The translations under genes were made by a program, and so were the position numbers. A stretch of 64,000 nt of DNA from positions 62,001 through 126,000 of the forward strand of contig JACRLR010000021.1 in assembly GCA_016219645.1 (NCBI GenBank), given 5' to 3'. Shown one piece after another: positions 41,268 to 50,485 of the stretch; position 1 is the stretch's first letter; every line of letters begins with the position of its first letter. This DNA comes from Nitrospirota bacterium (GTDB lineage Bacteria > Nitrospirota > Nitrospiria > Nitrospirales > Nitrospiraceae). The notes below the pieces were generated by a model. That model was not told where the DNA came from. It saw only the letters and a program-made list of their open reading frames with translations, and did not search any database.

Positions 41268-42354
41268 TCGTACGCACATTCGAGATCGTTCTTGCCCTCA
41301 CCGGTTGCGGTGCATCAGAGCCACGTCTCGACGAGGGTGGGGGTGCGTTCGGCCTCATACGATCGCATAAGTGCAACAATAGGTCCTCAAGAATTCGTAC
41401 AGGGCGCCCAGCACTTCCACCCTTCAGCTTGGCGTCGGCATCCAGAAATAACCGAAGTGCCTCATGTAAATGAAGGTCAGGGAACTGTTCGAGAAAGGCG
41501 CGCACCTTGGAAGGATCCATGCGCAGGGTCCTCGCAACTTCCCCCTCACGACCTCCTTGCTGGAGGACTTCCTTGGCCTTCCACAGTCTCCGATATTGCC
41601 AGGCGAGTGAGCCAAGGATTCTCAGTGGAGCCTCCCCTGCTTCAAGATTCCTAGCCAGAATCGCCAACACCCGCCCACGATTGCTTTCCCCGATGGCCAA
41701 CGTCAGATCAAATACCGACGCGCCGGGCTCCGTTCCCCGAAGGGCGGCGACATCGACCGCGGTGACAGCCTGGCCTGGGGAGACATACGCAGCCAGCTTT
41801 TCCAGTTCGCGACGAACGGAGTAGAGTGAGCCGCCACAGGCTTCTTTCAGTAGCTCGATCGCGTCCTCATGAAGTCTGATCCCGACCCTTTCAGCCTCCT
41901 GTTTCAGCCAAGGAAGCCACTGCGCCTCTCTGAGGGGTGAGCAGTCAACCATCACCGCAGTCCGTGTGAGGGCTTGCGTGAACTTGAGCCGTCCATCGAG
42001 TTTCGGTGCAGCGAAAATCATGGCAGTGGTATCATTCGGCTCCTTCAAATAGGGAAGGAGCGCCTCACACTCCCGGGCTGGGAGTTTATCTGCTGCCCGT
42101 ACCACTACCACTCGCCGAGCCGAGAACACCGCGACTTCCGAGGCACAGGTGACAATTTCTGTCCCGCTCGAGTCATCCCCATAGAACAGATCGCAGTTGA
42201 AATCACTCTCGCCTTCCCCTAATAGCGCGGTCTTCAGCGCACCCAGAGCCATGTCGCGCAGCAAATCTTCTTCACCGACCACCGCATACAACGGCACCAC
42301 CGTTCCTTGCGCAAGCTGTGCGTTGAGTTGGGCATGAGAAATGGCAGAACCCAT
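41239..42354 (-). CDS. holA: DNA polymerase III delta subunit
   Basis: HolA opens the beta clamp as part of the clamp loader. The product (371 residues) has the N-terminal AAA-like domain starting with SHAQLNAQLAQGTVVPLYAV, VGEEDLLRDMALGALKTALL, a degenerate nucleotide site as usual for delta, ARRVVVVRAADKLP, then the lid and collar: EDAIELLKEACGGSLYSVRR, ELEKLAAYV, AWQYRRLWKAKEVLQQGG. It is the third gene of a leuS-lptE-holA run (gap to lptE 13 bases). The extreme C-terminus (RTISNVRTITKGRTTRN) is basic and overlaps rpsT from the other strand. Confidence 0.92.
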   Translation of the reverse strand: MGSAISHAQLNAQLAQGTVVPLYAVVGEEDLLRDMALGALKTALLGEGESDFNCDLFYGDDSSGTEIVTCASEVAVFSARRVVVVRAADKLPARECEALLPYLKEPNDTTAMIFAAPKLDGRLKFTQALTRTAVMVDCSPLREAQWLPWLKQEAERVGIRLHEDAIELLKEACGGSLYSVRRELEKLAAYVSPGQAVTAVDVAALRGTEPGASVFDLTLAIGESNRGRVLAILARNLEAGEAPLRILGSLAWQYRRLWKAKEVLQQGGREGEVARTLRMDPSKVRAFLEQFPDLHLHEALRLFLDADAKLKGGSAGRPVRILEDLLLHLCDRMRPNAPPPSSRRGSDAPQPVRARTISNVRTITKGRTTRN

Positions 42355-42367
42355 AGGAATATCCAGT

Positions 42368-43021
42368 TTACTTGGCGGTGGCGTCCTCGTTGTCCGACGC
42401 TGGGTGCAGGGCAGGCTTCGTCAGCTGTCCCGATTCCAACAGGAGCAGAAAACGGGACGCCAAGTCCTCGGCGATAAAACGGCCGGCCTGTTCCAACGCC
42501 CGGTTCTGTAAGGCTCGGTTGAAATTTAGGTCGGTTGTCACGAAGAACTCCGAGGCGCCCTTCGCCGTTTGTGTCCACACGACACGTTTTGTCCTCGTCT
42601 CCTCCACCTTGACCACCACCACGACCTCTGTTCGGCTTTCGAGCGTAGTGGTCCGGCTGAAGCTGAGCGTCGGCATGATCACTGAGAGAATTTGCCCGGA
42701 GAGTACGAGATCAGCCGCCTCACTATCCGCAACAATCTGAGCCCCACTGCCGGAAGAAAATTCATGCCGCAGGTAGTTCGTGTAGCGGGTTTCCAGGTTT
42801 GGCTCAAAACTCTTGTTTTCCAAGGTCTGAACTATCAGCCGGGGTGGCGGTGACGTGGAAGATGATACCGCCGTTGTGCTTCCGATTGTGGGTCCCGCTC
42901 CCTCTACACGGAATTGGTAGCCGCAGCCGACCAAGAGCGCGAGACATGCGAGACTAGCGAGACTTGCTCGACAAGCAAGAATCAGATCCCGCGGGGCACG
43001 TTGTTTGTCCACGTCTCGCAT
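42368..43021 (-). CDS. lptE: LPS-assembly lipoprotein LptE
   Basis: LptE plugs the LptD barrel that inserts lipopolysaccharide in the outer membrane. The 217-residue product has a lipoprotein signal with LALLVGCGYQFRVEG (lipobox LVGC). The mature domain shows LIVQTLENKSFEPNLETRYT, NYLRHEFSSGSGAQIVADSE, AADLVLSGQI, then EFFVTTDLNFNRALQNRALE and QAGRFIAEDLASRFLLLLES, the LptE pattern. The start at 43021 gives a 20-residue basic N-region before the hydrophobic core; an internal start is possible. It follows leuS by 24 bases and precedes holA, the common arrangement leuS-lptE-holA in many Gram-negatives. Confidence 0.9.
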   Translation of the reverse strand: MRDVDKQRAPRDLILACRASLASLACLALLVGCGYQFRVEGAGPTIGSTTAVSSSTSPPPRLIVQTLENKSFEPNLETRYTNYLRHEFSSGSGAQIVADSEAADLVLSGQILSVIMPTLSFSRTTTLESRTEVVVVVKVEETRTKRVVWTQTAKGASEFFVTTDLNFNRALQNRALEQAGRFIAEDLASRFLLLLESGQLTKPALHPASDNEDATAK

Positions 43022-43045
43022 TTCGCGCTCTTCTCGCGTCGTCGC

Positions 43046-45481
43046 CTAAACGACGAAGTTCATCAGTTTTTTTTCGACATAGATAATCTTTTTCGGTTCT
43101 TTGCCCTGCAGCCACTCCGCAATCTGCCCGAGAGCCAGCCCTTCGACCTGCTCCCTCGTCGCATCGGTCTCCACGTCGAGTTTGGCCCGCAACTTTCCAT
43201 TCACCTGGATCGGAATGGTCAACCGATCACTTACCGTCAGGGTTGGATCGAAGATCGGCCAAGGTTGCTGAGAAACGCTTGGTTGGTGACCGAGCACTTC
43301 CCATAATTCTTCCGCCAGGTGGGGGGCGAAAGGCGCCAGGATCAAGACGAATGGTTCGAGCAAGCCACGGGAACGCTGCTCGGCCTTCGTCATCTCATTG
43401 GTAAATACCATCATCTGGGAGATGGCGGTATTGAACCGCAACGCTTCTATATCCTCCGTCACCTTTTTGATCGTCTGATGGAGCAACCGTTGCTGTTCGA
43501 GGGTAGGAACTGTCTCCACCACACTACTTGAGACATGCCCCTCTTCATTCACCATGAGCCGCCAGGCCCGTTCGAGAAACCGTGTCACTCCTTCTACGCC
43601 CCTCGTACTCCAGGGCTTCACGGCTTCCAGCGGGCCCATGAACATTTCATAGAGCCGCACCGCGTCGGCTCCAAAGTGATCCATCATCTCGTCTGGATTG
43701 ACTACGTTGCCGCGTGATTTCGACATCTTCTGGTTGTCTTCTCCCAGCACGATCCCCTGATGCACCAATTTCTTGAACGGCTCCGGTGTACTGACCACCC
43801 CGATGTCGAACAAAATCTTGTGCCAAAACCGCGCATAGAGCAAATGCAACACTGCATGTTCGCTCCCGCCGATGTAGAGATCCACCGGCATCCAATAGCG
43901 TTCTTTGGTCGGATCGATCAACGAACCTTGATTCCTCGGATCGATAAATCGGAGGTAGTACCAGCAGGAGCCGGCCCACTGAGGCATGGTGTTGGTTTCG
44001 CGACGTGCCGGCACCCCGCTGACCGGGTCAGTGGTCGTCAGCCAGTCGGTGAGATTTGCAAGCGGACTTTCGCCGCTTCCGGACGGTTTGAAATTGCTGG
44101 TTTCGGGTAATAGCACCGGCAGCTGCTCTTCCGGAAGCGGAAGGGCTTGGCCATCTACCCACACAATCGGAAAGGGTTCGCCCCAATACCGCTGACGGGC
44201 AAAGAGCCAATCCCGTAACCTGTAGTTTACTGCCTTGCGGCCCTTCCCACGTGACTCTAACCAGGACGTAATTTTCGGGATCGCGTCACTCGGCGCCAGT
44301 CCATCGATGGTAAAGCTTCCATCCGGCGTTGTGGAGTTGACGACAGTCCCCTTGTCGGTTGCGACAAAGGCCGCCTGTTCTACCTGACCGCCGGCGATGA
44401 CTTCACGGATCGGCAGATCATAGGTTTTTGCAAAGGCCCAGTCGCGCTCGTCGTGCGCTGGTACAGCCATGATGGCCCCGGTCCCATAGCCCATTAATAC
44501 ATAGTCGGCAATCCAAATGGGTAGCGGCTCATTGTTCACCGGATTCACCGCATACCCGCCGGTGAAGACCCCGGTCTTTTCCTTTTCGAGTTCCTGCCGT
44601 TGGAGATCGCTTTTTCTGGACGCCGCCTCGCAGTAGGCGGTGACCAGGGTGAGACATTCGGCAGTCGTGACGACCTTCACTAACGGATGTTCTGGTGCCA
44701 ACACCATATAGGTTGCACCGAATAGGGTATCGGGCCTTGTCGTATAGACCCGAACTGTTCCGGTGGCGCCAGCCAAATCGAACTCGACTTCTGCCCCGAT
44801 TGATCGGCCGATCCAATTTTTCTGCATTTCCAGCGTGCTGGCAGGCCATTCGACCAGCTTCAAATCTTCGAGGAGTCGGTCGGCATAGGCCGTGATTTTC
44901 AATACCCATTGACGCATTGGCTTGCGGACCACATCGAACCCACCGACTTCACTCTTGCCATCGATGATTTCTTCATTTGCGAGCACCGTCCCCAGTGCCG
45001 GACACCAATTCACCGGCACTTCCGCCACGTAGGCCAGCCCCCGTTCGAACAATTTCAAGAAGATCCACTGAGTCCAGCGATAATAATCGGGATCGATGGT
45101 GCTGATCTCACGCTCCCAGTCGTAAGAAAGGCCGATACGTTTCATCTGGCGTTTGAACGTCTCGATGTTCTGGGCTGTCGTGATGGCAGGATGGACCCCG
45201 GTCTTTACGGCGTATTGCTCTGCTGGCAGTCCGAACGCGTCCCACCCCATCGGGTGCAGCACGTTGAATCCCTTCATCCGCTTGTAGCGGGACACGATGT
45301 CTGTCGCAGTATAGCCTTCCAAATGACCCACATGGAGTCCCGACCCTGAGGGATAGGGGAACATATCAAGGCAGTAGAATTTTGGCTTGGTCTGGTCTTC
45401 CGCCACACGGAAAGTCCGGTGCTGCTCCCAATAGGCCTGCCATTTCTCTTCGAGGGCTTGGTGATTGTAGGTTTTGCTCAT
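43046..45481 (-). CDS. leuS: Leucyl-tRNA synthetase
   Basis: LeuRS charges tRNA-Leu. The 811-residue protein has the class I signatures HVGH at 50-53 (in [16 protein letters not shown]) and KMSKS at 585-589. The CP1 editing domain is present with [40 protein letters not shown], and the tRNA-binding part with [19 protein letters not shown]. The C-terminus ends [14 protein letters not shown], usual for bacterial LeuRS. The sequence is complete. First gene of leuS-lptE-holA; a family W palindrome and a family T end lie upstream. Confidence 0.97.
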   Translation of the reverse strand: MSKTYNHQALEEKWQAYWEQHRTFRVAEDQTKPKFYCLDMFPYPSGSGLHVGHLEGYTATDIVSRYKRMKGFNVLHPMGWDAFGLPAEQYAVKTGVHPAITTAQNIETFKRQMKRIGLSYDWEREISTIDPDYYRWTQWIFLKLFERGLAYVAEVPVNWCPALGTVLANEEIIDGKSEVGGFDVVRKPMRQWVLKITAYADRLLEDLKLVEWPASTLEMQKNWIGRSIGAEVEFDLAGATGTVRVYTTRPDTLFGATYMVLAPEHPLVKVVTTAECLTLVTAYCEAASRKSDLQRQELEKEKTGVFTGGYAVNPVNNEPLPIWIADYVLMGYGTGAIMAVPAHDERDWAFAKTYDLPIREVIAGGQVEQAAFVATDKGTVVNSTTPDGSFTIDGLAPSDAIPKITSWLESRGKGRKAVNYRLRDWLFARQRYWGEPFPIVWVDGQALPLPEEQLPVLLPETSNFKPSGSGESPLANLTDWLTTTDPVSGVPARRETNTMPQWAGSCWYYLRFIDPRNQGSLIDPTKERYWMPVDLYIGGSEHAVLHLLYARFWHKILFDIGVVSTPEPFKKLVHQGIVLGEDNQKMSKSRGNVVNPDEMMDHFGADAVRLYEMFMGPLEAVKPWSTRGVEGVTRFLERAWRLMVNEEGHVSSSVVETVPTLEQQRLLHQTIKKVTEDIEALRFNTAISQMMVFTNEMTKAEQRSRGLLEPFVLILAPFAPHLAEELWEVLGHQPSVSQQPWPIFDPTLTVSDRLTIPIQVNGKLRAKLDVETDATREQVEGLALGQIAEWLQGKEPKKIIYVEKKLMNFVV

Positions 45482-45583
45482 ACAGCAACCGGCTGCCGAT
45501 CCATAGAAAAGAGGGAGGACTCTAACATAGACCTACGGGAGCAACAAGAATCGAGGAGGGGTCGGGCTCACACGGCACAGGCC

Positions 45584-45664
45584 CGGTTTATCCGGTTCAT
45601 TTGGTTCGTTTTGTTCATGTAGTTGGTCTTGTTTAACCAAACAAACGAGACAAACCAAATAACG
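45584..45664. repeat. Family W palindrome (TTTGGT/ACCAAA words) upstream of leuS
   Basis: GGTTTATCCGGTTCATTTGG on the left and ACCAAACAAACGAGACAAACC near the right end are complementary in several registers. It lies between the stop of the YrfG-like gene and the start of leuS. It belongs with the palindromes at 6415-6508 and 18113-18203. Confidence 0.7.
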
Positions 45665-45667
45665 GGA

Positions 45668-45685
45668 TTCTTCAGCATCCTGCTA
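45668..45685. repeat. Family T terminus fragment that provides the stop codon of the YrfG-like gene
   Basis: TTCTTCAGCATCCTGCTA is the last 18 bases of a family T copy. On the - strand it reads TAGCAGGATGCTGAAGAA, and the TAG is the stop codon of the gene at 45683-46381. The rest of the element is missing; the sequence passes directly into the family W palindrome. Confidence 0.75.
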
Positions 45686-46381
45686 GACCACGGGCCGTCT
45701 GCTGAATAGCGGTGAAAAATCTGTGACCGAGACGAACTGGGTGAGCGGGGTGGGGGGCAGTTGAGAACTCGACTTGGCACTATGAATGAGATGGGCGACG
45801 CCAAATTCTTTTGCTGCAGTCAGGCAATGCTCATCATCGTCCATGAAGAAGGATCTTGCCACGTCGAATCCCAGTAACCGCTGGCAACTGGGCCAGTACT
45901 CCGGACGCATTTTCAGATACCCGACTTCAAACGCGTTCACAATTCGATCGACATGCCGGTCCAGCCCGGTCTTGGCGACTTTGATGGCTACGCCCGATTC
46001 ATGGGCATTCGTCACGATCGTCACCCTCTTTCCCAGCTGGTGTAGGTGTTGCAGAAATTCTTCCGCACCCGAAAGAAATCCGATCATGTGATCCAATTCC
46101 CGATGCAAGGCGACGACATCGATCCCCACACGCCTGGTCCAATAATGCAGATCAGTCCAGGCTAACTCGCCTTCGACTGAGCGGTACATTTCCAGTAGTG
46201 TGTCGCGAGATTCCTCAAGCTGTAGATCATGAAGTGCGGCATAACGACGGGGCAGCTCCTCTTCGAAAAAAAAGTTGTCGAAATGCCGGTCGAGCAGAGT
46301 CCCGTCCATGTCGAGCAGGACATCGTCGATCTGGCTCCAGTCGACGACGTGAGGGGTAAGGGGTAAGGGGTAAGGGGTCAC
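45683..46381 (-). CDS. HAD phosphatase, YrfG-like (GMP/IMP nucleotidase)
   Basis: The product (232 residues from GTG 46381) is a HAD hydrolase close to E. coli YrfG, which dephosphorylates GMP and IMP. Motif I is LLDMDGTLLD, motif II VTIVTNAHES and motif IV SFFMDDDEHCLTAA. The segment DMDGTLLDRHFDNFFFEEEL resembles YrfG. The frame is open to ATG 46459, but a TATACT six bases before GTG 46381 suggests a leaderless start there. The first residues, [11 protein letters not shown], are coded by a family W arm that faces the mirror arm in der. The stop codon comes from a family T end. Confidence 0.85.
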   Translation of the reverse strand: MTPYPLPLTPHVVDWSQIDDVLLDMDGTLLDRHFDNFFFEEELPRRYAALHDLQLEESRDTLLEMYRSVEGELAWTDLHYWTRRVGIDVVALHRELDHMIGFLSGAEEFLQHLHQLGKRVTIVTNAHESGVAIKVAKTGLDRHVDRIVNAFEVGYLKMRPEYWPSCQRLLGFDVARSFFMDDDEHCLTAAKEFGVAHLIHSAKSSSQLPPTPLTQFVSVTDFSPLFSRRPVV

Positions 46382-46537
46382 GAGCAGAGTATAGCGAATG
46401 CCAGGGACGAACACGAGAGCCGTTGTCTTTGTCGAAACTCCTGTGTTACGGTCCAACACGAGTTTTCAGTTCTTCGTTTCTCCGGTTTCACCATGACTTC
46501 CAACCCCTTACCCCTTACCCCTTACCCCTTACGCATT
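46350..46537. repeat. Family W palindrome reaching into both the YrfG-like gene and der
   Basis: The left arm (46350-46381, GTGAGGGGTAAGGGGTAAGG...) and the right arm (46504-46537, AACCCCTTACCCCTTACCCC...) are made of four GGGGTAA/TTACCCC words each. The arms encode PLPLTPYPL-like residues at the N-termini of both divergent genes. About 120 bases of intergenic sequence lie between them. Confidence 0.85.
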
Positions 46538-47848
46538 CCGATTGTGGCCATTATCGGCCGCCCCAACGTCGGCAAGTCGACCCTCTTCAATCGTATTCTC
46601 GGCAAGCGAACGGCTATCGTGGACGATGTCCCTGGTGTCACGCGGGATCGTAACTATGCCGATGCCACCTATCGGAATCGGCCGTTCCGCCTGGTTGATA
46701 CAGGGGGCCTGGACCCGTCTGCCTCTGAAGGCATGTTGGTTCTCATCAAGCGTCAATCCGAGCTTGCTATAGCGGAAGCGGACATTCTGATCCTGCTCAT
46801 GGATGGTCGCACTGGGTTGACGACTCCGGACCAGGAAGTGGTCCGTCTCTTGCGCGGGACACCGAAGCCGTTATTTGTCGTGGTTAACAAGATCGACCAG
46901 CCCAAGGTTGAAATGCTTGTGGCGGACTTCTATCAATTGGGCACAGAGACGCTCTATCCCATCTCTGCGGAGCATGGTATCGGTGTCTCCGAACTGCTGG
47001 ATGCGATCTACCCGTTCCTCCCGGCCCCAGATGAGAACCCTGAACAGACGGCCATGCCTCGCATAGCTGTCGTGGGGCGCCCGAATGTCGGCAAATCCAC
47101 CCTGGTCAATGCCGTACTCGGGGAAGATCGAGTCGTAGTCAGCGATGTGCCGGGAACGACTCGGGATTCGATTGACTCCATCGCACTCCATCGGGGACGG
47201 CGGTATGTCTTCACCGATACGGCTGGAATTCGTCGGCGTGGAAAGATCGACAGAGGGATCGAAGGCTATAGTGTGGTCCGATCGCACCTGGCGATCGGTC
47301 GGTCCGACCTCGGGATCTTGTTGCTCGATGCTACGGAAGGCGTGACTGAGCAGGATACCAAAATCGCCGGGATCATCATTAAGCAGGGAAGGGCCTGCAT
47401 CCTCCTGGTCAATAAATGGGACCTTCGGGAAGGCGATAACCAGGCCCGGCAGGAGGTCGAGCTGGAACTTCGTCGTCGATTTCCTTTTTTGACCTGGGCC
47501 CCGGTCCTCTTCGCCTCGGCAGCTCATCCCGACTCGCTTGACCAGCTCTTTCCTACCATTGACAGGGTAGTCGCAGCTTTCTCAAAACGGATCCCGACCG
47601 GAGCCTTGAACAAGTTTCTCCAGGACATTCTCACCACCCACCCGCTGCCGGTGCGAAAAGGCAAGCCGACGAAGATCACCAAATCAGCCTTCATGACCCA
47701 GGTTACGACACAACCGCCGGTCTTTGCGTTGTTTGTCGGGCACCCGGACAATATCACACCCGCCTACCTGCGCTTTCTCGAGAATCAACTCCGCGAGGAG
47801 TATGGATTCGAGGGCACCCCGATTCGCATACTGGTTCGAAAGAAATAA
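46493..47848 (+). CDS. der: GTPase Der (EngA), ribosome assembly
   Basis: Der is the double GTPase needed for maturation of the 50S ribosomal subunit. The 451-residue protein has two G domains: GRPNVGKST at 22-30 and again near residue 194, with DTGGL and DTAGI G3 motifs, and NKID and NKWD G4 motifs. A C-terminal KH-like domain ends in RILVRKK. The N-terminus [20 protein letters not shown] carries a 14-residue extension before the usual [10 protein letters not shown]; it is coded by a family W arm. There is no other start codon between that arm and the G1 motif, so the extension seems to be translated. No Shine-Dalgarno is visible. Confidence 0.96.
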   Translation: MTSNPLPLTPYPLRIPIVAIIGRPNVGKSTLFNRILGKRTAIVDDVPGVTRDRNYADATYRNRPFRLVDTGGLDPSASEGMLVLIKRQSELAIAEADILILLMDGRTGLTTPDQEVVRLLRGTPKPLFVVVNKIDQPKVEMLVADFYQLGTETLYPISAEHGIGVSELLDAIYPFLPAPDENPEQTAMPRIAVVGRPNVGKSTLVNAVLGEDRVVVSDVPGTTRDSIDSIALHRGRRYVFTDTAGIRRRGKIDRGIEGYSVVRSHLAIGRSDLGILLLDATEGVTEQDTKIAGIIIKQGRACILLVNKWDLREGDNQARQEVELELRRRFPFLTWAPVLFASAAHPDSLDQLFPTIDRVVAAFSKRIPTGALNKFLQDILTTHPLPVRKGKPTKITKSAFMTQVTTQPPVFALFVGHPDNITPAYLRFLENQLREEYGFEGTPIRILVRKK

Positions 47849-48010
47849 GGGCGTGGTCCAATTTCCGCCGCTCTTCGACCCTAATTGTGCGCCAACGGCC
47901 TCTGAGTGCCACGTTATGGTCGGTATTCGCAGGGTAGTTATCCTTTTTGCATCTCAGGTTTGGGTGCAACTCTTGCACAACCCGAAGAACATTTTTCCGA
48001 AAGGATCTCT

Positions 48011-48475
48011 ATGCCGCGATCAGCTCTGCAAAACCAAGGTAACTCTCCGCGACTCCTGCTTCCTTCCCCTGACTCAGGCATGATCGTATTTTCTTCGTCC
48101 GCTCGTATCCTGCACATGAATGGATCAGCTCGTGCGCTCATGGCGTTGTTCGGTACGTCCCACGAGCTCTGGCCGCAGATGGCGCCAGAATCTATGCCAT
48201 CTATCCTCACGGAATTCTGCGGGGATGTCCTGGTACAACTTCGACACCGGGTCGAGGCACAGGACTGGGCACAGTTCGAAATGCGCCGCATATGCCATAT
48301 GGTCACACCAGCGCTCTTGCTCACGGGATTTGGTGTGCCCAATGCAACCAATCGAGAGATTCGGGTCATCCTGACCCTCACCCCTCTGTCATCAATGCCT
48401 TGCACAGCTCAGAACCCACGGCATTCCCAATTATCGGCCGACATACTCGCTTCAGTCAGTCACGCACTTTCATAG
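48011..48475 (+). CDS. Small protein with PAS-like N-terminal segment
   Basis: This 154-residue protein is not clearly recognised. The start at 48011 has AAAGGA 6 bases upstream, whereas the frame is open further to 47906. The segment MIVFSSSARILHMNGSARAL (about residues 24-43) resembles the start of a PAS domain (a strand, then LxxNxxA), followed by helices (QLRHRVEAQDWAQFEMRRIC) and beta-like VILTLTPLSS. This suggests a small sensory or protein-binding domain without an output module. No signal peptide or membrane helix. Confidence 0.6.
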   Translation: MPRSALQNQGNSPRLLLPSPDSGMIVFSSSARILHMNGSARALMALFGTSHELWPQMAPESMPSILTEFCGDVLVQLRHRVEAQDWAQFEMRRICHMVTPALLLTGFGVPNATNREIRVILTLTPLSSMPCTAQNPRHSQLSADILASVSHALS

Positions 48476-48620
48476 GGCAACGCCTTCTGAACCACTGCCG
48501 TGACCGGTTTTCACCTTGACTCCCTCTGAGACATCATGGTATTCGCTCAATCTGGTGACGGATTTCAGATATAGAGGGACTCTTCGCCCTGCGGATTGCC
48601 ACGACAAACGAGGTCCGGGG

Positions 48621-49457
48621 ATGCGCGATTCCTTTCCCAGCAGGCTTCAGCGACGTGCCATCGAGGCCCTCTGCGCCGGGGTGGCCGTCGCCACTCTCTG
48701 CGGTCCCATCTATGCCGAGGAACCAGTTGGGCCAGCCGAAACGGCTTCACCCCAAGCAATTGAATCTCTTGCTCAGTCTCCTGCTGCGACTGCCCAGGCC
48801 CCGGTCGATCCCTTTATAAAATTACAAGGATCTGTGTGGCGGACCAAGGCAGGTATCGTCTTTCTCAAGACCCCGATAGGATTATTAACGCTCACTTCCA
48901 AGACAACTCTGAAGGATCTCAAAGCCTCGCAAGAAGTACGTTTTTGGCTGCACGACCGCCATTGCATCGTTGAGATCAGAAAGAGGGCCGACGGATCGTT
49001 GGTCCACCGCTATCTCAGTGGGCCGATGCCGTCCGGGGCTGATGTCTCGAAAACGTTACGTTGGTGGGGGCCTGACGGTGACCAGACTGTCCATGTCGGC
49101 ACGCAAGAGGAACGCCTTGCTGATTATCGCGAGGGAGATCCGCTGACCATAGAAGTCGATGAAACCAATACGATCAGCGGAGTGCACGACCTACAATTTG
49201 ATCTTCAAGTCAGTCAGGCTCCAGAGGCCAGCGCCGACGTATCTCTCCTCCTCTCGGGAACCGTGTCCAAGCTCAAATCCAACTTCGTCTTTGTCCGCAC
49301 ACCTATCGGCCTCGTCATGCTTAATTCGAAGATCGGGGTTCCTCATGTGAAGGTGGGACAGCCCTTGACGGTGCACATTGACCGCGAGCAGGTGACAGTC
49401 ACGGTTCGATCCCCTGAGACCGCGACCCCCAATCGCGGTGCCTCACTGACCCACTAA
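48621..49457 (+). CDS. Exported protein with two similar beta modules
   Basis: The product (278 residues from ATG 48621) has a signal peptide (RRAIEALCAGVAVATLCG, cut near IYAEEP). Two segments are alike: LQGSVWRTKAGIVFLKTPIG followed by LLTLTSKTTL near residues 65-95, and LSGTVSKLKSNFVFVRTPIG followed by LVMLNSKIGV near residues 210-240. Each continues with a KxxxxVxxWxxDxxxxVxIR-like strand pattern. The repeated unit looks like a small beta-barrel (OB-like) module found twice. Function unknown. The start is chosen because GGTCCGGGG precedes it and the signal peptide begins there. Confidence 0.7.
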   Translation: MRDSFPSRLQRRAIEALCAGVAVATLCGPIYAEEPVGPAETASPQAIESLAQSPAATAQAPVDPFIKLQGSVWRTKAGIVFLKTPIGLLTLTSKTTLKDLKASQEVRFWLHDRHCIVEIRKRADGSLVHRYLSGPMPSGADVSKTLRWWGPDGDQTVHVGTQEERLADYREGDPLTIEVDETNTISGVHDLQFDLQVSQAPEASADVSLLLSGTVSKLKSNFVFVRTPIGLVMLNSKIGVPHVKVGQPLTVHIDREQVTVTVRSPETATPNRGASLTH

Positions 49458-49522
49458 CCGATAACCAATCAACAGCACGATTTTGGCAGGAAGACCAACG
49501 GCGATACAGCCACGACGGTTGC

Positions 49523-49551
49523 TTGACAGGGATCATTTCGCTCCCTAGACT
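49523..49551 (+). promoter_or_regulatory. Near-consensus promoter of the ECF sigma operon
   Basis: TTGACA (49523-49528), a 17-base spacer and TAGACT (49546-49551). The start codon is at 49563, only 11 bases after the -10, so transcription would begin about 5 bases before the ATG. No Shine-Dalgarno is present, so the transcript is nearly leaderless. Confidence 0.7.
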
Positions 49552-49562
49552 TCGTCCCAGCC

Positions 49563-50183
49563 ATGTGCGCAGCTGCTTCAAAAAAGCCTCCCCAACATCC
49601 AGTCAGGCAAGGGCTCGAAGGATTTGATAGCCTGTATCGAGACCATGTTGATCTGATTTATCGGTACGCACACCGCCTGTGCGGCGAGACAGAGTCGGCA
49701 AAGGATCTCGTTCAAGAGACCTTTCTCAATGCCTATCAGGGGCTGAAAGATTTTCGAGGCGAGGCGAAGGTCTCCACCTGGCTCTACACCATCGCCTCGC
49801 GGGCCTGCATTCGGATGCGGCGCAAGCGTAAAGGAGAGCCGGAGCATGAGCTGTCGCTTGAAGAGTTCGTGCCTACTTCAGAGGGAGAGTTTCGTCTCCA
49901 GATTCCAATGAGCGGGCTCAGTCCCGAAGAAGCACTCCAGAACAAGGAACTCCGGGAGGCCCTCGACCAGGCGATCGACAAACTGCCGAAAAAATATCGC
50001 ATGGCTCTGGTGCTCCGCGACATGGAAGGATTGAGCGCCAAGGAAGTGGGGACCATCATGGGCGTGAATGAGCGCGCCGTAAAGTCGAGACTGCATCGAG
50101 CACGCTTGTTTGTGCGGCGAGAGCTTAGCGCCCGCGGCATTACCGAGCACGGTAATCAGAGATCGGGAGGCTTGCGCTCATGA
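49563..50183 (+). CDS. ECF sigma factor (RpoE-like)
   Basis: The 206-residue protein is an extracytoplasmic-function sigma factor. Region 2 covers FDSLYRDHVDLIYRYAHRLC, DLVQETFLNAYQGLKDFRGE and VSTWLYTIASRACIRMRRKR, and region 4 covers ALDQAIDKLPKKYRMALVLR, DMEGLSAKEVGTIMGVNERA and VKSRLHRARLFVRREL. Both regions are intact. The linker carries an acidic stretch. Its stop overlaps the start of a zinc-finger anti-sigma gene by four bases and that gene overlaps a cupredoxin gene, so the three make a compact operon. The target regulon cannot be read from the sequence. Confidence 0.93.
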   Translation: MCAAASKKPPQHPVRQGLEGFDSLYRDHVDLIYRYAHRLCGETESAKDLVQETFLNAYQGLKDFRGEAKVSTWLYTIASRACIRMRRKRKGEPEHELSLEEFVPTSEGEFRLQIPMSGLSPEEALQNKELREALDQAIDKLPKKYRMALVLRDMEGLSAKEVGTIMGVNERAVKSRLHRARLFVRRELSARGITEHGNQRSGGLRS

Positions 50184-50485
50184 ACAAGAAAAAGACGGTG
50201 ACGCCAAAGAAACGTTCCAGGTCCTTATCTCACCATCATACGCATAGCGAAGGCCGGTGCGTGGATCTTCTCCGGCAGTTGTCTGCCTATATCGACGACG
50301 AACTTCCATCCGACATTTGCGGGGAGATACGCCGGCATCTGGGGGCCTGTCCGAATTGCGAAGTTTTTATCGCGTCCCTCCAGCAGACCGTCACACTCTG
50401 TCGACATCGGTCAGCCCCGGAGTTGACGTCAGTTGACCGGATGAAGATGCGTCGCGCGATCCTCACCGCGGCTAATGCACGGTGA
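50180..50485 (+). CDS. Zinc-finger anti-sigma factor
   Basis: The 101-residue product is a soluble zf-HC2 anti-sigma factor. The zinc-binding motif is CVDLLRQLSAYIDDELPSDI followed by CGEIRRHLGACPNCEVF: the HxxxCxxC pattern (His in RRHLGACPNC) is intact. There is no membrane helix, unlike many ECF anti-sigma factors, so it senses cytosolic signals or is regulated by a partner. It is translated from an ATGA overlap with the sigma gene, and its stop overlaps the cupredoxin GTG. Confidence 0.92.
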   Translation: MNKKKTVTPKKRSRSLSHHHTHSEGRCVDLLRQLSAYIDDELPSDICGEIRRHLGACPNCEVFIASLQQTVTLCRHRSAPELTSVDRMKMRRAILTAANAR

